DNA of 64,000 nucleotides, taken from Deferribacteres bacterium. GTDB lineage: Bacteria; Zhuqueibacterota; Zhuqueibacteria; Zhuqueibacterales; Geothermadaptataceae. The stretch lies in the NCBI GenBank assembly GCA_020633675.1, contig JACKDE010000003.1:186001-250000 (forward strand), written 5' to 3'. Position numbers and translations under genes: made by a program. The notes under the pieces were generated by a model. The model saw only the letters and a program-made list of their open reading frames with translations, was not told where the DNA came from and ran no database searches. This document shows positions 45,526 to 54,597 of this stretch, in pieces. The stretch's first letter is position 1. Every line of letters starts with the position of its first letter.

Positions 45526-48500
45526 TTATACGCCGTCTTCGGTTTCAGTTTTGCTGCTTTTCACAGCACCCGGCGTGCGGTCTTCGTACGGAGGGCGCTC
45601 TGGCTTGAAATACGGCTTGGTTTGCAGCAGCTTCTTGATCTCATCGATTGCGCGCTGCAATTGCGGATCGTTGCCTCTGGCCATTTCTGAAGGATCGTCC
45701 TGAACTTCAATGTCAGGATCGACGCCGTGACCTTCCTCAAACCAGCCACCTTCCGGGTTGTACATACGGAACGTCGGCACCGTCACGCCACCGCCATCGA
45801 TCAGGCCGGGCGCACCGGAAATGCCGATCAGGCCACCCCACGTACGCGTACCGATCAACGGTCCCAGCCCGGCTTTTTTGAAATAATCCGGGAATGCGTC
45901 ACCGCCTGAACCGCTCCAGCCATTGATGAGCATGACCTTCGGGCCGAAGTGTGCAACCGGCGGCCACTGCCAGTCCTGGCCATCCCGCACGGCCCAATAG
46001 GCCAAAGGCGGACGGTTGAGCAGCTCGATGAAGCGGTCAGGTATTTGACCACCGCTGTTGAAACGCTCATCGATGATCAGCGCTTTTTTGGTAAATTGCG
46101 CCATGAACTGCCGCACCAATTCGGTTTGGCCATCGATACCCGTGCTGCGGACATAAATGTAGCCCGCATCACCATTGGTTTCTCGTTCGACTTGCTTCCT
46201 GTTCGTCTCGATCCAGTCGAGATGTCGCAAGCGCGTTTCGTCATCGAGCGCTTTGACGATCACCTCGCGGGCACCGTCAAACGATGGCTTGTTGTTGACG
46301 GACAACGAGATCGTTTTTCCACCCAGACCCTGAAAAGCCGCCCAGGGATCTTTGCCAGGGTCAATGTTCTGGCCGTTCACGGCAAGCACGTAATCGCCTT
46401 CACTTATCTTCACGCCCGGTTCGGCCAGCGGCGAGCGAGCTTCGGCATCCCACTCCGCACCGTCAATGATTTTGGCAATTTGATAAGCACCATTGTTAAG
46501 CCGCCAATCGATGCCAAGCAGGCCGACACTTCGACGTTCGGCGTTTTCCGTATCACCGCCGCCACGGTAAGTGTGCGAAGCGTTGAGTTCAGCGATCAGC
46601 TCACCGAGCACGTAATGCACGTCCCAGCGTGTCTCGCAATCATCGATGAGGGCGCCATAGCGTTCGCGCATGGCATTCCAATCAACGCCATGCATATTCT
46701 TGTCATAAAAGAAATCGCGCTCCAGGCGCCAGGTATCTGAAAATATTTGTTTCCATTCCGCGCGCGGATCGAGTTGCATTTCCAACTCGTCAGTGCGCAA
46801 GGGCTTGTCCGCTTTTTGATCCGGCTTGATATCGACAATCGCAAACTTGCCTTTGCTGGCCATCAGCAGTTTTTTGCCATCTGCCGAAGGCATGTAGCCA
46901 TCAGCATCGCTGAGAATGGTCTTTTCTTCGCGCTCCTTTAGATCGTAGTAGACAATCGGACGTTCTTTTGCCGCAGAGCCCGAACGCGGCATTCTGCGAT
47001 AGAGCACCTTGCCGGAGACCGCATACAGGTCGGTGTAGTTGCCAGCTTCCGGCGGTAGAATCACGGCACGCGTTTCGAAACCATCGAGATCGATTTGCAC
47101 GGCCTTGACTTGATCCTGTTCTGTTTTTTCTTCGCCCTCTTTTTTGGATTTTTCCTTTTTTTCATCGGCTTTTTTCACTTCTTCCTCATCGTTCTTCGGC
47201 GCTAGTGGAGAAACGACATCCTTGCGAAGTGCGACGGCAGCGATATTGGTGCTGTTCGGGTAGACCCAGCTGTTATCCAAATCGCTGTAGACCGGATTTA
47301 GGGTGCGGTTGGTCAAATAGTACAGGTAGTCGCCGTCCGGATCGAAAGCCGGATTGGCATCCGCATAGTAACCGGAAGTCGTCTGATGCAACTGGTCATT
47401 TTCGAGGTCATACAGAAAAATCGCTGAGGCACTCATATTCAAGGCACGACTATATGCAAGCCAGCGGCTGTCCGCGCTCCAACTGACTTTGAAATTGCTG
47501 AGGGAACCGTGAAACATATACAGGCCCTTGCCAACTTTGGTGATTTTGCCTGTGTCACGATTGAAGACCTGGATGTCCATCGCCTGATCGACAAATGCCA
47601 GCTTACGGCTATCCGGCGACCAGTAGAGCTGATAGCGATAGCCTGGCCCGAGTGTAGTGATTTTCTGCTCCGAACCACGACCATCAGCGTTTTGCAATGT
47701 GAGTTCGTATTCGCCGGAACGGTCGCTCCAGTATGCGACTGTTTTGCCATCAGGAGACCAGGCTGGATAGCGCTCAGCAACGCCGGAAGAGTTGGTGAGG
47801 TTGCGAATCACACCGTGTTCAGCTGGCACGGTAAATATCTCACCACGAGCCTCAAAAACAGCCCGCATGCCAGTTGGAGAGATATAAGCATTGTTGATCA
47901 GCTTTTCAACATCTACTATTCTCGGTTTGACCGCAGCTTGATCTGTGACGATCTCGATCTGCACTTCTTTTTGCTGCTGCGATGCGAGATCAAAAAGGTA
48001 CAGCTTTCCGCCCGCTTCAAAAACGATATCCGACGGGCCAATTGCCGGAAAACGCACGTCAAAATCGCTGAATTGCGTCACCTGCCGCATCGCCCCGCTA
48101 TCCAGATCGTAGGCCCATAAATTGTGACGCTGATTTGCGCCACGATCGGACAGGAAATAGAGGGTTTTGCCATGCCACATCGGATGGGCGTCATTGGCAT
48201 CGTTCGATGTAATATTTTTCACATCAAAGCTGGCGAGATCGAACAAATAGATATCGGGATTCATGCCGCCTCGGTAGCGCTTCCAGTTACGGAAATCGCG
48301 GCTGCGAGTGGTGTAAGCGAGGGTTTTGCCATCCGGGGAAATCGCACCAATTTCGCCATAAGCGACCGGCAGTTTTTCCGGCAGACCGCCGGTCACTGCT
48401 GTTCTGTAAAGCTGGTTAAAGCGCTGCCGTCCGCTTGCCATCGACGACGCAAACAGCACAGTTTGACCATCGGGATACCAGTCTACCAGGCGATCGTTCA

Positions 48501-48819
48501 TCGGATGATGTGTCAGGCGCTCCGGTGTGCCGCCAAAGGTTGGGATGACATAAACATCGGTATTGCCATCGTAATTGCCGCTGAATGCGATATGTTTGCC
48601 ATCGGGCGAGAATCGGGGAAAAGTTTCCTCACCTTTCGGAGAGCTCAACCGGCTGGCGAGCCCGCCATCTTTGGGCGCAATCCAAATATCGCCGGCATAC
48701 ACAAAGGTGATATGCGTCTGCGAAACATCGGGATAGCGCAGCATGCGTGCATCGATCTGGGCTTGCACCGAAGATGTGAGCCACATACACGCGATCATCG
48801 TTCCAAGAATTTTCTTCAT
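45526..48819 (-). CDS. Tricorn-type protease with propellers, PDZ and S41 domains
   Basis: This 1097-residue protein has a signal peptide ending SSVQAQ. Residues about 25-560 hold two WD40/PD40-type propellers (for example PRFSPDGKHIAFSG and PAWSPDGKTVAYWSDR), split by a Lys/Glu-rich charged linker near 545-575. A PDZ domain and the S41 peptidase core follow. Catalytic candidates are His in ELNASHTYRGG, Ser in GWSGSGGDAFPD and Glu in WFEEGHGVDPD, matching tricorn. It would degrade peptides in the periplasm. ATG 48819 lies 8 bases after AGGAG; a GTG 6 bases upstream is less likely. It ends at the bidirectional terminator and stands apart from the MsrP gene. Confidence 0.92.
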   Translation of the reverse strand: MKKILGTMIACMWLTSSVQAQIDARMLRYPDVSQTHITFVYAGDIWIAPKDGGLASRLSSPKGEETFPRFSPDGKHIAFSGNYDGNTDVYVIPTFGGTPERLTHHPMNDRLVDWYPDGQTVLFASSMASGRQRFNQLYRTAVTGGLPEKLPVAYGEIGAISPDGKTLAYTTRSRDFRNWKRYRGGMNPDIYLFDLASFDVKNITSNDANDAHPMWHGKTLYFLSDRGANQRHNLWAYDLDSGAMRQVTQFSDFDVRFPAIGPSDIVFEAGGKLYLFDLASQQQKEVQIEIVTDQAAVKPRIVDVEKLINNAYISPTGMRAVFEARGEIFTVPAEHGVIRNLTNSSGVAERYPAWSPDGKTVAYWSDRSGEYELTLQNADGRGSEQKITTLGPGYRYQLYWSPDSRKLAFVDQAMDIQVFNRDTGKITKVGKGLYMFHGSLSNFKVSWSADSRWLAYSRALNMSASAIFLYDLENDQLHQTTSGYYADANPAFDPDGDYLYYLTNRTLNPVYSDLDNSWVYPNSTNIAAVALRKDVVSPLAPKNDEEEVKKADEKKEKSKKEGEEKTEQDQVKAVQIDLDGFETRAVILPPEAGNYTDLYAVSGKVLYRRMPRSGSAAKERPIVYYDLKEREEKTILSDADGYMPSADGKKLLMASKGKFAIVDIKPDQKADKPLRTDELEMQLDPRAEWKQIFSDTWRLERDFFYDKNMHGVDWNAMRERYGALIDDCETRWDVHYVLGELIAELNASHTYRGGGDTENAERRSVGLLGIDWRLNNGAYQIAKIIDGAEWDAEARSPLAEPGVKISEGDYVLAVNGQNIDPGKDPWAAFQGLGGKTISLSVNNKPSFDGAREVIVKALDDETRLRHLDWIETNRKQVERETNGDAGYIYVRSTGIDGQTELVRQFMAQFTKKALIIDERFNSGGQIPDRFIELLNRPPLAYWAVRDGQDWQWPPVAHFGPKVMLINGWSGSGGDAFPDYFKKAGLGPLIGTRTWGGLIGISGAPGLIDGGGVTVPTFRMYNPEGGWFEEGHGVDPDIEVQDDPSEMARGNDPQLQRAIDEIKKLLQTKPYFKPERPPYEDRTPGAVKSSKTETEDGV

Positions 48820-49006
48820 CTGCACCGCTCCTTTCCTTGATTTTCCTCAAAAGACCGTTCAGCGGCGATGGGAAGATTTGCCGTGATACTTTGCACAAGC
48901 CGCTTTTTCAATCCGGTCCCTCTGTTAGTAGACATGCTATCTGTTAAAGAGTTTAACGTATTTGGTAGCAACGAACGAAAAAGCTTAGAGTTGCCTTCTA
49001 TTGCAA

Positions 49007-49984
49007 TCACGCATATAAGTGCGCAACAAATTCTTTATAACCATTGTATTTTTTCGTCGGCACACGTTCACCAGTCGGAATAAGTCGTTCAGTGGCTTGC
49101 GACCAGCGCGGATGCGGTACATCCGGGTCAACATTGGCATTGAAATCATATTCCGATGCCGCCAGGTCATTCCAAAAAGTTTTGGGCTGCTTTTCAACAA
49201 ATTCTATTTTGACGATGGATTTAATGCTCTTGTAGCCGTATTTCCATGGCGTAATCAGGCGGATCGGCGCACCATGTTGCTTCGGCAGAGCATGCCCATA
49301 AATACCAGTGACGAACATTGCCAGTTCATTGGTCGCTTCGGCCATATTCAATCCCTCGTAATACGGCCAGGGATACCACGGCTGCTGCTTCTGCCCGGGT
49401 GCCTGTTTTTCATCCAGAAATGTGAGCATGCGCATATATTTTGCCTTTGAAGTCGGCTGAACCAGGTCGATAAGCGCCTTGACCGGAAAGCCTGTCCAAG
49501 GTACTGTCATCGCCCAGGCTTCGACACAACGAAAACGGTAGATGCGCTCTTCCATCGGCATTTTTCCAATCAAATCATCGACATCGAAAGTCTGCGGGCG
49601 GTTCACTTCACCCACCACTTCGATCTTCCACGGCTCTGTTTTGAGCTGGTAGGCAAGCTTCCAGACATTCTCTTTGCTGGTAGTAAACTCATAAAAATTA
49701 TTGTATGAAGCAGCGATTTCCTCAGCCGTGATGTCGCGATCGACGGTATACCTGGTGTTGCGGCTTGCAGGATAAATTCCTGTCGGGGCTGGAATGGTGT
49801 CGCGTACCGTTTTTGGCGCATCCTGCGAACCCGCTTTCATTCTATTGCAGCCCGAGAGCAAACCCCAGGCGCCAGCACCTGCAAAGCCAAGCTTTTTCAG
49901 AAAATGACACCGATTCATGTAAACAGATTCGGACGTTACCAGTCGCTCTGGCAATTCCCAGCTCTTTGGAGATTTAATCAGCAT
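49007..49984 (-). CDS. msrP: MsrP (YedY)-like methionine-sulfoxide reductase catalytic subunit, altered Tat motif
   Basis: This 325-residue molybdopterin protein belongs to the sulfite-oxidase fold. It has the molybdenum-ligand Cys in YRFRCVEAWAMTVPWTGFP, then YEGLNMAEATNEL, GAPIRLITPWKYGYKSIK and WNDLAASEYDF near the end. Relatives repair oxidised methionines in envelope proteins with the haem protein MsrQ. The N-terminal layout (a short pre-sequence, then MNRCHFLKKLGF) lines up with E. coli MKRRQVLKALG, but the second Arg is Cys (TGT). A later LLSGC could make it a lipoprotein. No msrQ is next to it. Export is therefore uncertain. Confidence 0.9.
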   Translation of the reverse strand: MLIKSPKSWELPERLVTSESVYMNRCHFLKKLGFAGAGAWGLLSGCNRMKAGSQDAPKTVRDTIPAPTGIYPASRNTRYTVDRDITAEEIAASYNNFYEFTTSKENVWKLAYQLKTEPWKIEVVGEVNRPQTFDVDDLIGKMPMEERIYRFRCVEAWAMTVPWTGFPVKALIDLVQPTSKAKYMRMLTFLDEKQAPGQKQQPWYPWPYYEGLNMAEATNELAMFVTGIYGHALPKQHGAPIRLITPWKYGYKSIKSIVKIEFVEKQPKTFWNDLAASEYDFNANVDPDVPHPRWSQATERLIPTGERVPTKKYNGYKEFVAHLYA

Positions 49985-50133
49985 AAAACACCCTCACAAG
50001 TTGATAGGAGGCGGCATGTGCATTTCAAGCGAATGCATGGACGTGGCAGATTCTGTGAAACATGATGAGATTATAAGACAAATTGGGACAGATGGCAACG
50101 GCCAGGTAGGTCAGCGAATGAGCACAGCGATGA

Positions 50134-51708
50134 TTAATCTTCGTCGTCGTCCAGCAACGAAGTTCGGTCAAAAAGCCTTTTTTCAATGAACAAGTTCACC
50201 AAATCCGGATCGAGGCGCCCCCGGCTGGCTTCGTCCTGTAAAATCGCAAGGCTCTTATCGATAGGCATGGCTTTCTTGTAAGGGCGGTCAGAGGCGGTGA
50301 GCGCATCGTAAATATCACACACTGCCATAATGCGACCGCAGAGCGGGATTTCGTCGCCCTTCAAGCCTCGCGGGTAGCCACTTCCATCCAGCATTTCGTG
50401 GTGTGCTGCGGCATAGCGTGGTATATTTTGTAGATCTTTGGTAAAAGGGATATTGTCGAGAATTTCAAGAGTCTTATCCACATGTGATTGAATTTCTCGG
50501 TATTCGGAGATGGTCAGATTGCCGCGCTTCACGGAGAGATTCTCATATTCGAATGCAGTCAAATAATAATGCTTGTCTTTGTTTAAATCGATATACGTTT
50601 TTTCTGCAATTTTTTTCAAACGCTTTTTATCGTCCTCTGTAAATGGGCCGGGTACATTCACACGCAAAATGAAAGCCAGATCATCGGTAATATCGGCTTG
50701 TTTTTGCTCCAAAAGTGCATCAACTTCTTTCATGCGCTGCGAAGTCAGTTCGCCTTCCAACGCCAACTGGACTTTTTCACGTTCAGTCCGCAGCAATTCG
50801 TATGCGCGGATATTTTCGAAACGATTGATGATTGCATCGACATGATCGCTGTTGAGCTTATTTTCTTTATCGAGTACAGCCTCGCGCACACCAATCTTGC
50901 CGATATCGTGCAGCCAACCAGCCATCAGCATTTCCTCGAGCTCCTGCTCAGAAAAAAACACGCCGCCAAACCGGCCATTTTTTTCATCGTTGATGGCTTC
51001 CATCAAACGCACCGAGTATTTTGCCACCCGGCCGGAGTGACCGGCAGTGTGTGGGCTTCGAGCATCGATGGCTTTGGCTGAATAGCGCACAAGTGAACGG
51101 AACAGTTTGCGAATCTCTTCGATTAAGCGGGCATTTTGGATGGCGACCCCGGCCTGGCTGGCCAGCGAGGCGATCAAAGTCTCGTATGCCGGCTTGAAGG
51201 GCAAAACCTGGTTTTTGTCATCCACGCTGTTGATGAGTTGCAGCACGCCGATGATTTCATCCTCGTGATCTCGCATCGGCACCACCAGCATGGACTTGGT
51301 GCGATAACCGAATAAATTGTCAAAATCTTTATTGAGTCGGTATTCCACTGTCGGTGGAATAAGATAGGCATCGTTAATATTGAGGATGTCGCCGGTGATG
51401 GCAACATAACCAGCGATACTCTCTTTGGTGAGTGGCAAATAGGAAGATTTAAAACTTGGGCGTCTGCCGTTCAGACTTTCAAGCGATTCTGTTTGTGCGA
51501 CAATAAAATTGAGCTTGTCTCCCTCGCGAATATAAAGGCTGCCCCCGTCTGAATTGGTAAAATGCCTGGCCTCGCGCACGATCATATTCAACAGGCGGTT
51601 CAGGTCGTGTTCCGCCGACAATGCAATACCAATCTTGTTCAGGCGCGCAATCTGGCCTTCCAAGTCGCGAATATCGTTTTGAGAACGAACGATGTGATTG
51701 GCTCCCAT
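50134..51708 (-). CDS. GAF-HD-GYP protein, probable cyclic-di-GMP phosphodiesterase, with insertion
   Basis: This 524-residue cytoplasmic protein has a GAF domain at about 20-200 and an HD-GYP domain from about 210. Its motifs are HTAGHSGRVAKYS, LHDIGKIGVREAVL, the HHEMLDGSGYPRGLKGDEIP signature, and ICDIYDALTASDRPYKKAM-like (here VCDIYDALTASDRPYKKAM). These residues bind metals and cleave cyclic-di-GMP in characterised relatives. Between HDIGK and the HH pair there are roughly 110 extra, largely helical and charged residues (about 285-395) compared with usual HD-GYP domains. The GAF domain is the probable signal input. The gene stands apart from its neighbours on the same strand. Confidence 0.9.
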   Translation of the reverse strand: MGANHIVRSQNDIRDLEGQIARLNKIGIALSAEHDLNRLLNMIVREARHFTNSDGGSLYIREGDKLNFIVAQTESLESLNGRRPSFKSSYLPLTKESIAGYVAITGDILNINDAYLIPPTVEYRLNKDFDNLFGYRTKSMLVVPMRDHEDEIIGVLQLINSVDDKNQVLPFKPAYETLIASLASQAGVAIQNARLIEEIRKLFRSLVRYSAKAIDARSPHTAGHSGRVAKYSVRLMEAINDEKNGRFGGVFFSEQELEEMLMAGWLHDIGKIGVREAVLDKENKLNSDHVDAIINRFENIRAYELLRTEREKVQLALEGELTSQRMKEVDALLEQKQADITDDLAFILRVNVPGPFTEDDKKRLKKIAEKTYIDLNKDKHYYLTAFEYENLSVKRGNLTISEYREIQSHVDKTLEILDNIPFTKDLQNIPRYAAAHHEMLDGSGYPRGLKGDEIPLCGRIMAVCDIYDALTASDRPYKKAMPIDKSLAILQDEASRGRLDPDLVNLFIEKRLFDRTSLLDDDED

Positions 51709-51982
51709 ATCACTCCCTATCGGTCAGAACTCTGGCAGACCAGCGCTTATTTAAATTGTTTCAAAAAATTCATCAGGCTGCCAAATATAAAAAAGCGCCA
51801 TCCATGAGTCAAGACTTTGTTTGCAGGTCACGCGCAATGCAGGTCAGACCTAACAGTTTTCGCCTTAAAATATCATCACGGGAGCCGATATGCATAAAAA
51901 TGTGCAGAATTTTCTCACGGCTTGCAGCCAGGAGCAAAATTTGTACAACCCGGGAGCCATCATGTTCAAACTGGATCGGGCT

Positions 51983-53494
51983 TTATCGTGTAAAAAGATC
52001 GTCATCTTCGTCATCATTATCATCTTCAAGGCCGCTAAACATGCTTTTCAGCATGTCGCCGTACACATTTGTTTTCTCAAGCTCATCTTTGCTGAGCAAC
52101 GAGTTCTGGTGCAACCCTTCAAGAATGAACTCCATAGCTACATCGCGGAAAGCGGCATGCTCTCCTACCAGTTCGGAAAGGAATTTATCGACCAAAGCTT
52201 CCAGCCCGGGAATGCTCTGCAAGCGATGGTGGTAATCTGCATCGGATAGCTGGTCAGAGATATCGATGACCCGGTCACCCTTAAAATACGCGACCACCTT
52301 CTCGAAATGATTTTCGTGCTTTTTCATCGATTTGTATGGCTCAGGCAGGTAGTTTAAAAAGGTTTGCTTTACTGCTTTGCCAAGCAAACCCTTGGCAACA
52401 TTGGTCACGCCTTCCTGCTCACCTTCGTAAACCAGCTCGATTTTGCCTGTGATGGCAGAAAGTGCGGTAAACAAATCACAGACGCGCGGCACGATCTCGT
52501 TGCTGCTGTGGATCGCGCTGCGACGTTCTGCATTGCTGATGACATTTTCAAGGCTCGAAATGGTCATGCGCGCACTAACGCCGCTTTTTTGGTCGACGAA
52601 TTCGCTGCGGCGCGCTTCGATCGCTGTTTGTTCGACGATCTCACGCAAGATTGGAAAAATTTTAACCGTCTTGCCGTCGCGATTGATCCATGCCTCCTGT
52701 GCGGTGATGGCCATGCTGGTTTCGAGATGAAGTGGGTAGTGCGTTAAGATCTGCGAGCCAATGCGATCCTTTAACGGTGTAATGATATTGCCGCGATTGG
52801 TGTAGTCTTCCGGATTCGCAGAATACACCATGAGCACATCAATTGGAATTCGAATCGGGAATCCGCGAATTTGAATATCCTTTTCCTGCATCAAATTGAA
52901 CAAGCCAACCTGAATGCGCGGCTGCAGGTCGGGCAATTCATTGATCGCAAAGATACCACGATTGGTACGTGGAATGATGCCATAGTGGATCACGCCTTCA
53001 TGGGCATAATGCAAGCGATGCACCGCTGCTTTGATCGGATCGATGTCGCCGATCAGATCAGCAATGGTCACGTCCGGCGTGGCCAGCTTCTCGCCATAAC
53101 GCTGCTCGCGATGGATCCACTCGATTTCCACCTCGTCGCCATGCTCGCGCACCATATCCACCGCCGCCTTGCTGATCGGCTTAAAGGGATTATCGTTGAT
53201 TTCGCTGTCTTTGATAATCGGCATGTATTCGTCGAGCAAACCTGGCAACATGCGCAAAATACGGCTTTTTGCCTGTCCACGCAATCCGAGCAAAATGAAG
53301 TCATGTCGCGATAAAATCGCATTGATAATTTCTGGAATCACTGTGTTTTCATAGCCGATGATGCCGGAAAAAACGGACTTACCATCTTTGAGCATGGCCA
53401 GCATATTTTTGCGAATCTCATCTTTCACGCTCAGGACTTCATATCCTGTTTCGCGAAGAGCACCGATGGTTTTGATCGATAGAAGCTTATTCAT
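51983..53494 (-). CDS. MoxR/magnesium-chelatase ChlI-like AAA+ ATPase
   Basis: This 503-residue protein has a Walker A-like loop LGLRGQAKSRIL and a Walker B-like FAINELPDLQP, with Asn where many relatives have Asp. Other features are RIQVGLFNLMQEKDIQIRG and the arginine-finger region ITPLKDRIGSQI. This fits the MoxR/ChlI group that remodels protein or metal-enzyme complexes. The C-terminal 130 residues end in an acidic tail. Such ATPases normally work with a von Willebrand A-domain partner encoded next door; none is seen here. No chlorophyll or cobalamin genes are present, so a chelatase role is unlikely. Confidence 0.82.
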   Translation of the reverse strand: MNKLLSIKTIGALRETGYEVLSVKDEIRKNMLAMLKDGKSVFSGIIGYENTVIPEIINAILSRHDFILLGLRGQAKSRILRMLPGLLDEYMPIIKDSEINDNPFKPISKAAVDMVREHGDEVEIEWIHREQRYGEKLATPDVTIADLIGDIDPIKAAVHRLHYAHEGVIHYGIIPRTNRGIFAINELPDLQPRIQVGLFNLMQEKDIQIRGFPIRIPIDVLMVYSANPEDYTNRGNIITPLKDRIGSQILTHYPLHLETSMAITAQEAWINRDGKTVKIFPILREIVEQTAIEARRSEFVDQKSGVSARMTISSLENVISNAERRSAIHSSNEIVPRVCDLFTALSAITGKIELVYEGEQEGVTNVAKGLLGKAVKQTFLNYLPEPYKSMKKHENHFEKVVAYFKGDRVIDISDQLSDADYHHRLQSIPGLEALVDKFLSELVGEHAAFRDVAMEFILEGLHQNSLLSKDELEKTNVYGDMLKSMFSGLEDDNDDEDDDLFTR

Positions 53495-53633
53495 AAGACG
53501 ATGATTCCTCAGTTTTTTATGGCAAACGTTCTATTCTTTTCATCCATCTTTTTGGCGATGGAAATTTCATCTCACAAATCAAATTCTTAAGCGAACCGGG
53601 AAGTTAAAATAGGCTAAATTTTTGAAAAAGCAA

Positions 53634-54584
53634 CTATCCTAAATAAAACTGCCGATCCAGGCTTTTGATTACGTGGCTCCAAAGTTCGCCGGCCTTTTTA
53701 TCGCGTTTTCTGGCGCGCTGAAAAAGGTTTTGCACACAGTCCAATTGATCTGCATGGTGCAAAATAATGGCTTCAGCGGTCATCGCTTCCACCACAGGCG
53801 ATTCCTTTTTAGCAGGCTGCGGACTCAACAGGAGATGCTGCAATTTCAGCGTCAATTCTGCGGGAAATGCCGGGATGTCAGCAATGCGCTGCTGCAAAAT
53901 TTGCAGACCGATAACAGTGGAGCCCAGCAGTTTGCCGCTATCGGTCAGGTCAAAAGATGGTCCCGTCTGGAAAGCATGGACTTTTCCGACATCATGCAAA
54001 AGCGCTGCTGTTATCAGCAAATCGGCATCAATTTCCTCGTAAACGCCGGACATCTTCTCGCATAACTTGCACACCGCAACACTGTGCTCCAGTAAGCCTC
54101 CCAAATAACTATGGTGGGCATTTCGGCTGGCAGGTGCCTGACAGAATTTTTCGCGAAAATCCTCATCTTCGGTAAACTTCCGCAGTAGTGAGCGCAGAAA
54201 CGGATTGACTACACTGGTGGCGAGCCGCGCATATTCCCGCCAAAGCTGGTCAACTTTTTTGCCGATGGAGGCGATGATGCGCGACATATCGACTTCATCC
54301 TGTGTGTTGACTGGCCGAATCCGTTGGATAACAAGTTGTTTACGACCCTGAAAGCTCTGCACATTGCCTTGCAACTTAACGACATCCCCGGCCCGGATGC
54401 TTTTGGCAACGGTATCGGCATCTTCCCACACATGAGCTGCAATGTGCCCGCTGGCATCAGAGAGGTCGAGAGCAAGAAAGGTGCCCTGTTTATCCCGTCG
54501 CGACTTCAAATCTGCTCGATTCAAATAGTAAAAACCGGTGATTTCATCACCCATCAAAAATTCGACGATAGGCTTGCTTTCCAT
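53634..54584 (-). CDS. YhaM-like 3'-5' exoribonuclease (OB-fold plus HD domain)
   Basis: This 316-residue protein has an N-terminal OB-fold nucleic-acid-binding domain (about 15-95, with GDVVKLQGNVQSFQGRKQLV). An HD-type metal phosphohydrolase domain follows, with APASRNAHHSYLGGLLEHS, LLHDVGKVHAF and LQHLLLSP. This is the layout of YhaM/CBF1 exoribonucleases, which shorten RNA (and sometimes DNA) from the 3' end. The ATG at 54584 was preferred because GAGG lies 9 bases upstream; an ATG at 54593 touches that site. The acylase gene stops 11 bases before the start, so the two are likely co-transcribed. Confidence 0.88.
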   Translation of the reverse strand: MESKPIVEFLMGDEITGFYYLNRADLKSRRDKQGTFLALDLSDASGHIAAHVWEDADTVAKSIRAGDVVKLQGNVQSFQGRKQLVIQRIRPVNTQDEVDMSRIIASIGKKVDQLWREYARLATSVVNPFLRSLLRKFTEDEDFREKFCQAPASRNAHHSYLGGLLEHSVAVCKLCEKMSGVYEEIDADLLITAALLHDVGKVHAFQTGPSFDLTDSGKLLGSTVIGLQILQQRIADIPAFPAELTLKLQHLLLSPQPAKKESPVVEAMTAEAIILHHADQLDCVQNLFQRARKRDKKAGELWSHVIKSLDRQFYLG

Positions 54585-54593
54585 GTCTGCCAT

Positions 54594-54597
54594 CCTC
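54594..54597 (-). promoter_or_regulatory. Shine-Dalgarno GAGG setting the exoribonuclease start
   Basis: GAGG on the minus strand lies 9 bases before ATG 54584 and directly abuts the alternative ATG at 54593, so it favours the shorter protein. It overlaps the acylase stop codon (TGAGG). Confidence 0.55.

Noticed and set aside
51983..53494. Magnesium chelatase for chlorophyll or cobalamin synthesis
   Set aside because: Only the ATPase fold is shared; no pigment or cobalamin genes and no chelatase subunits are present.
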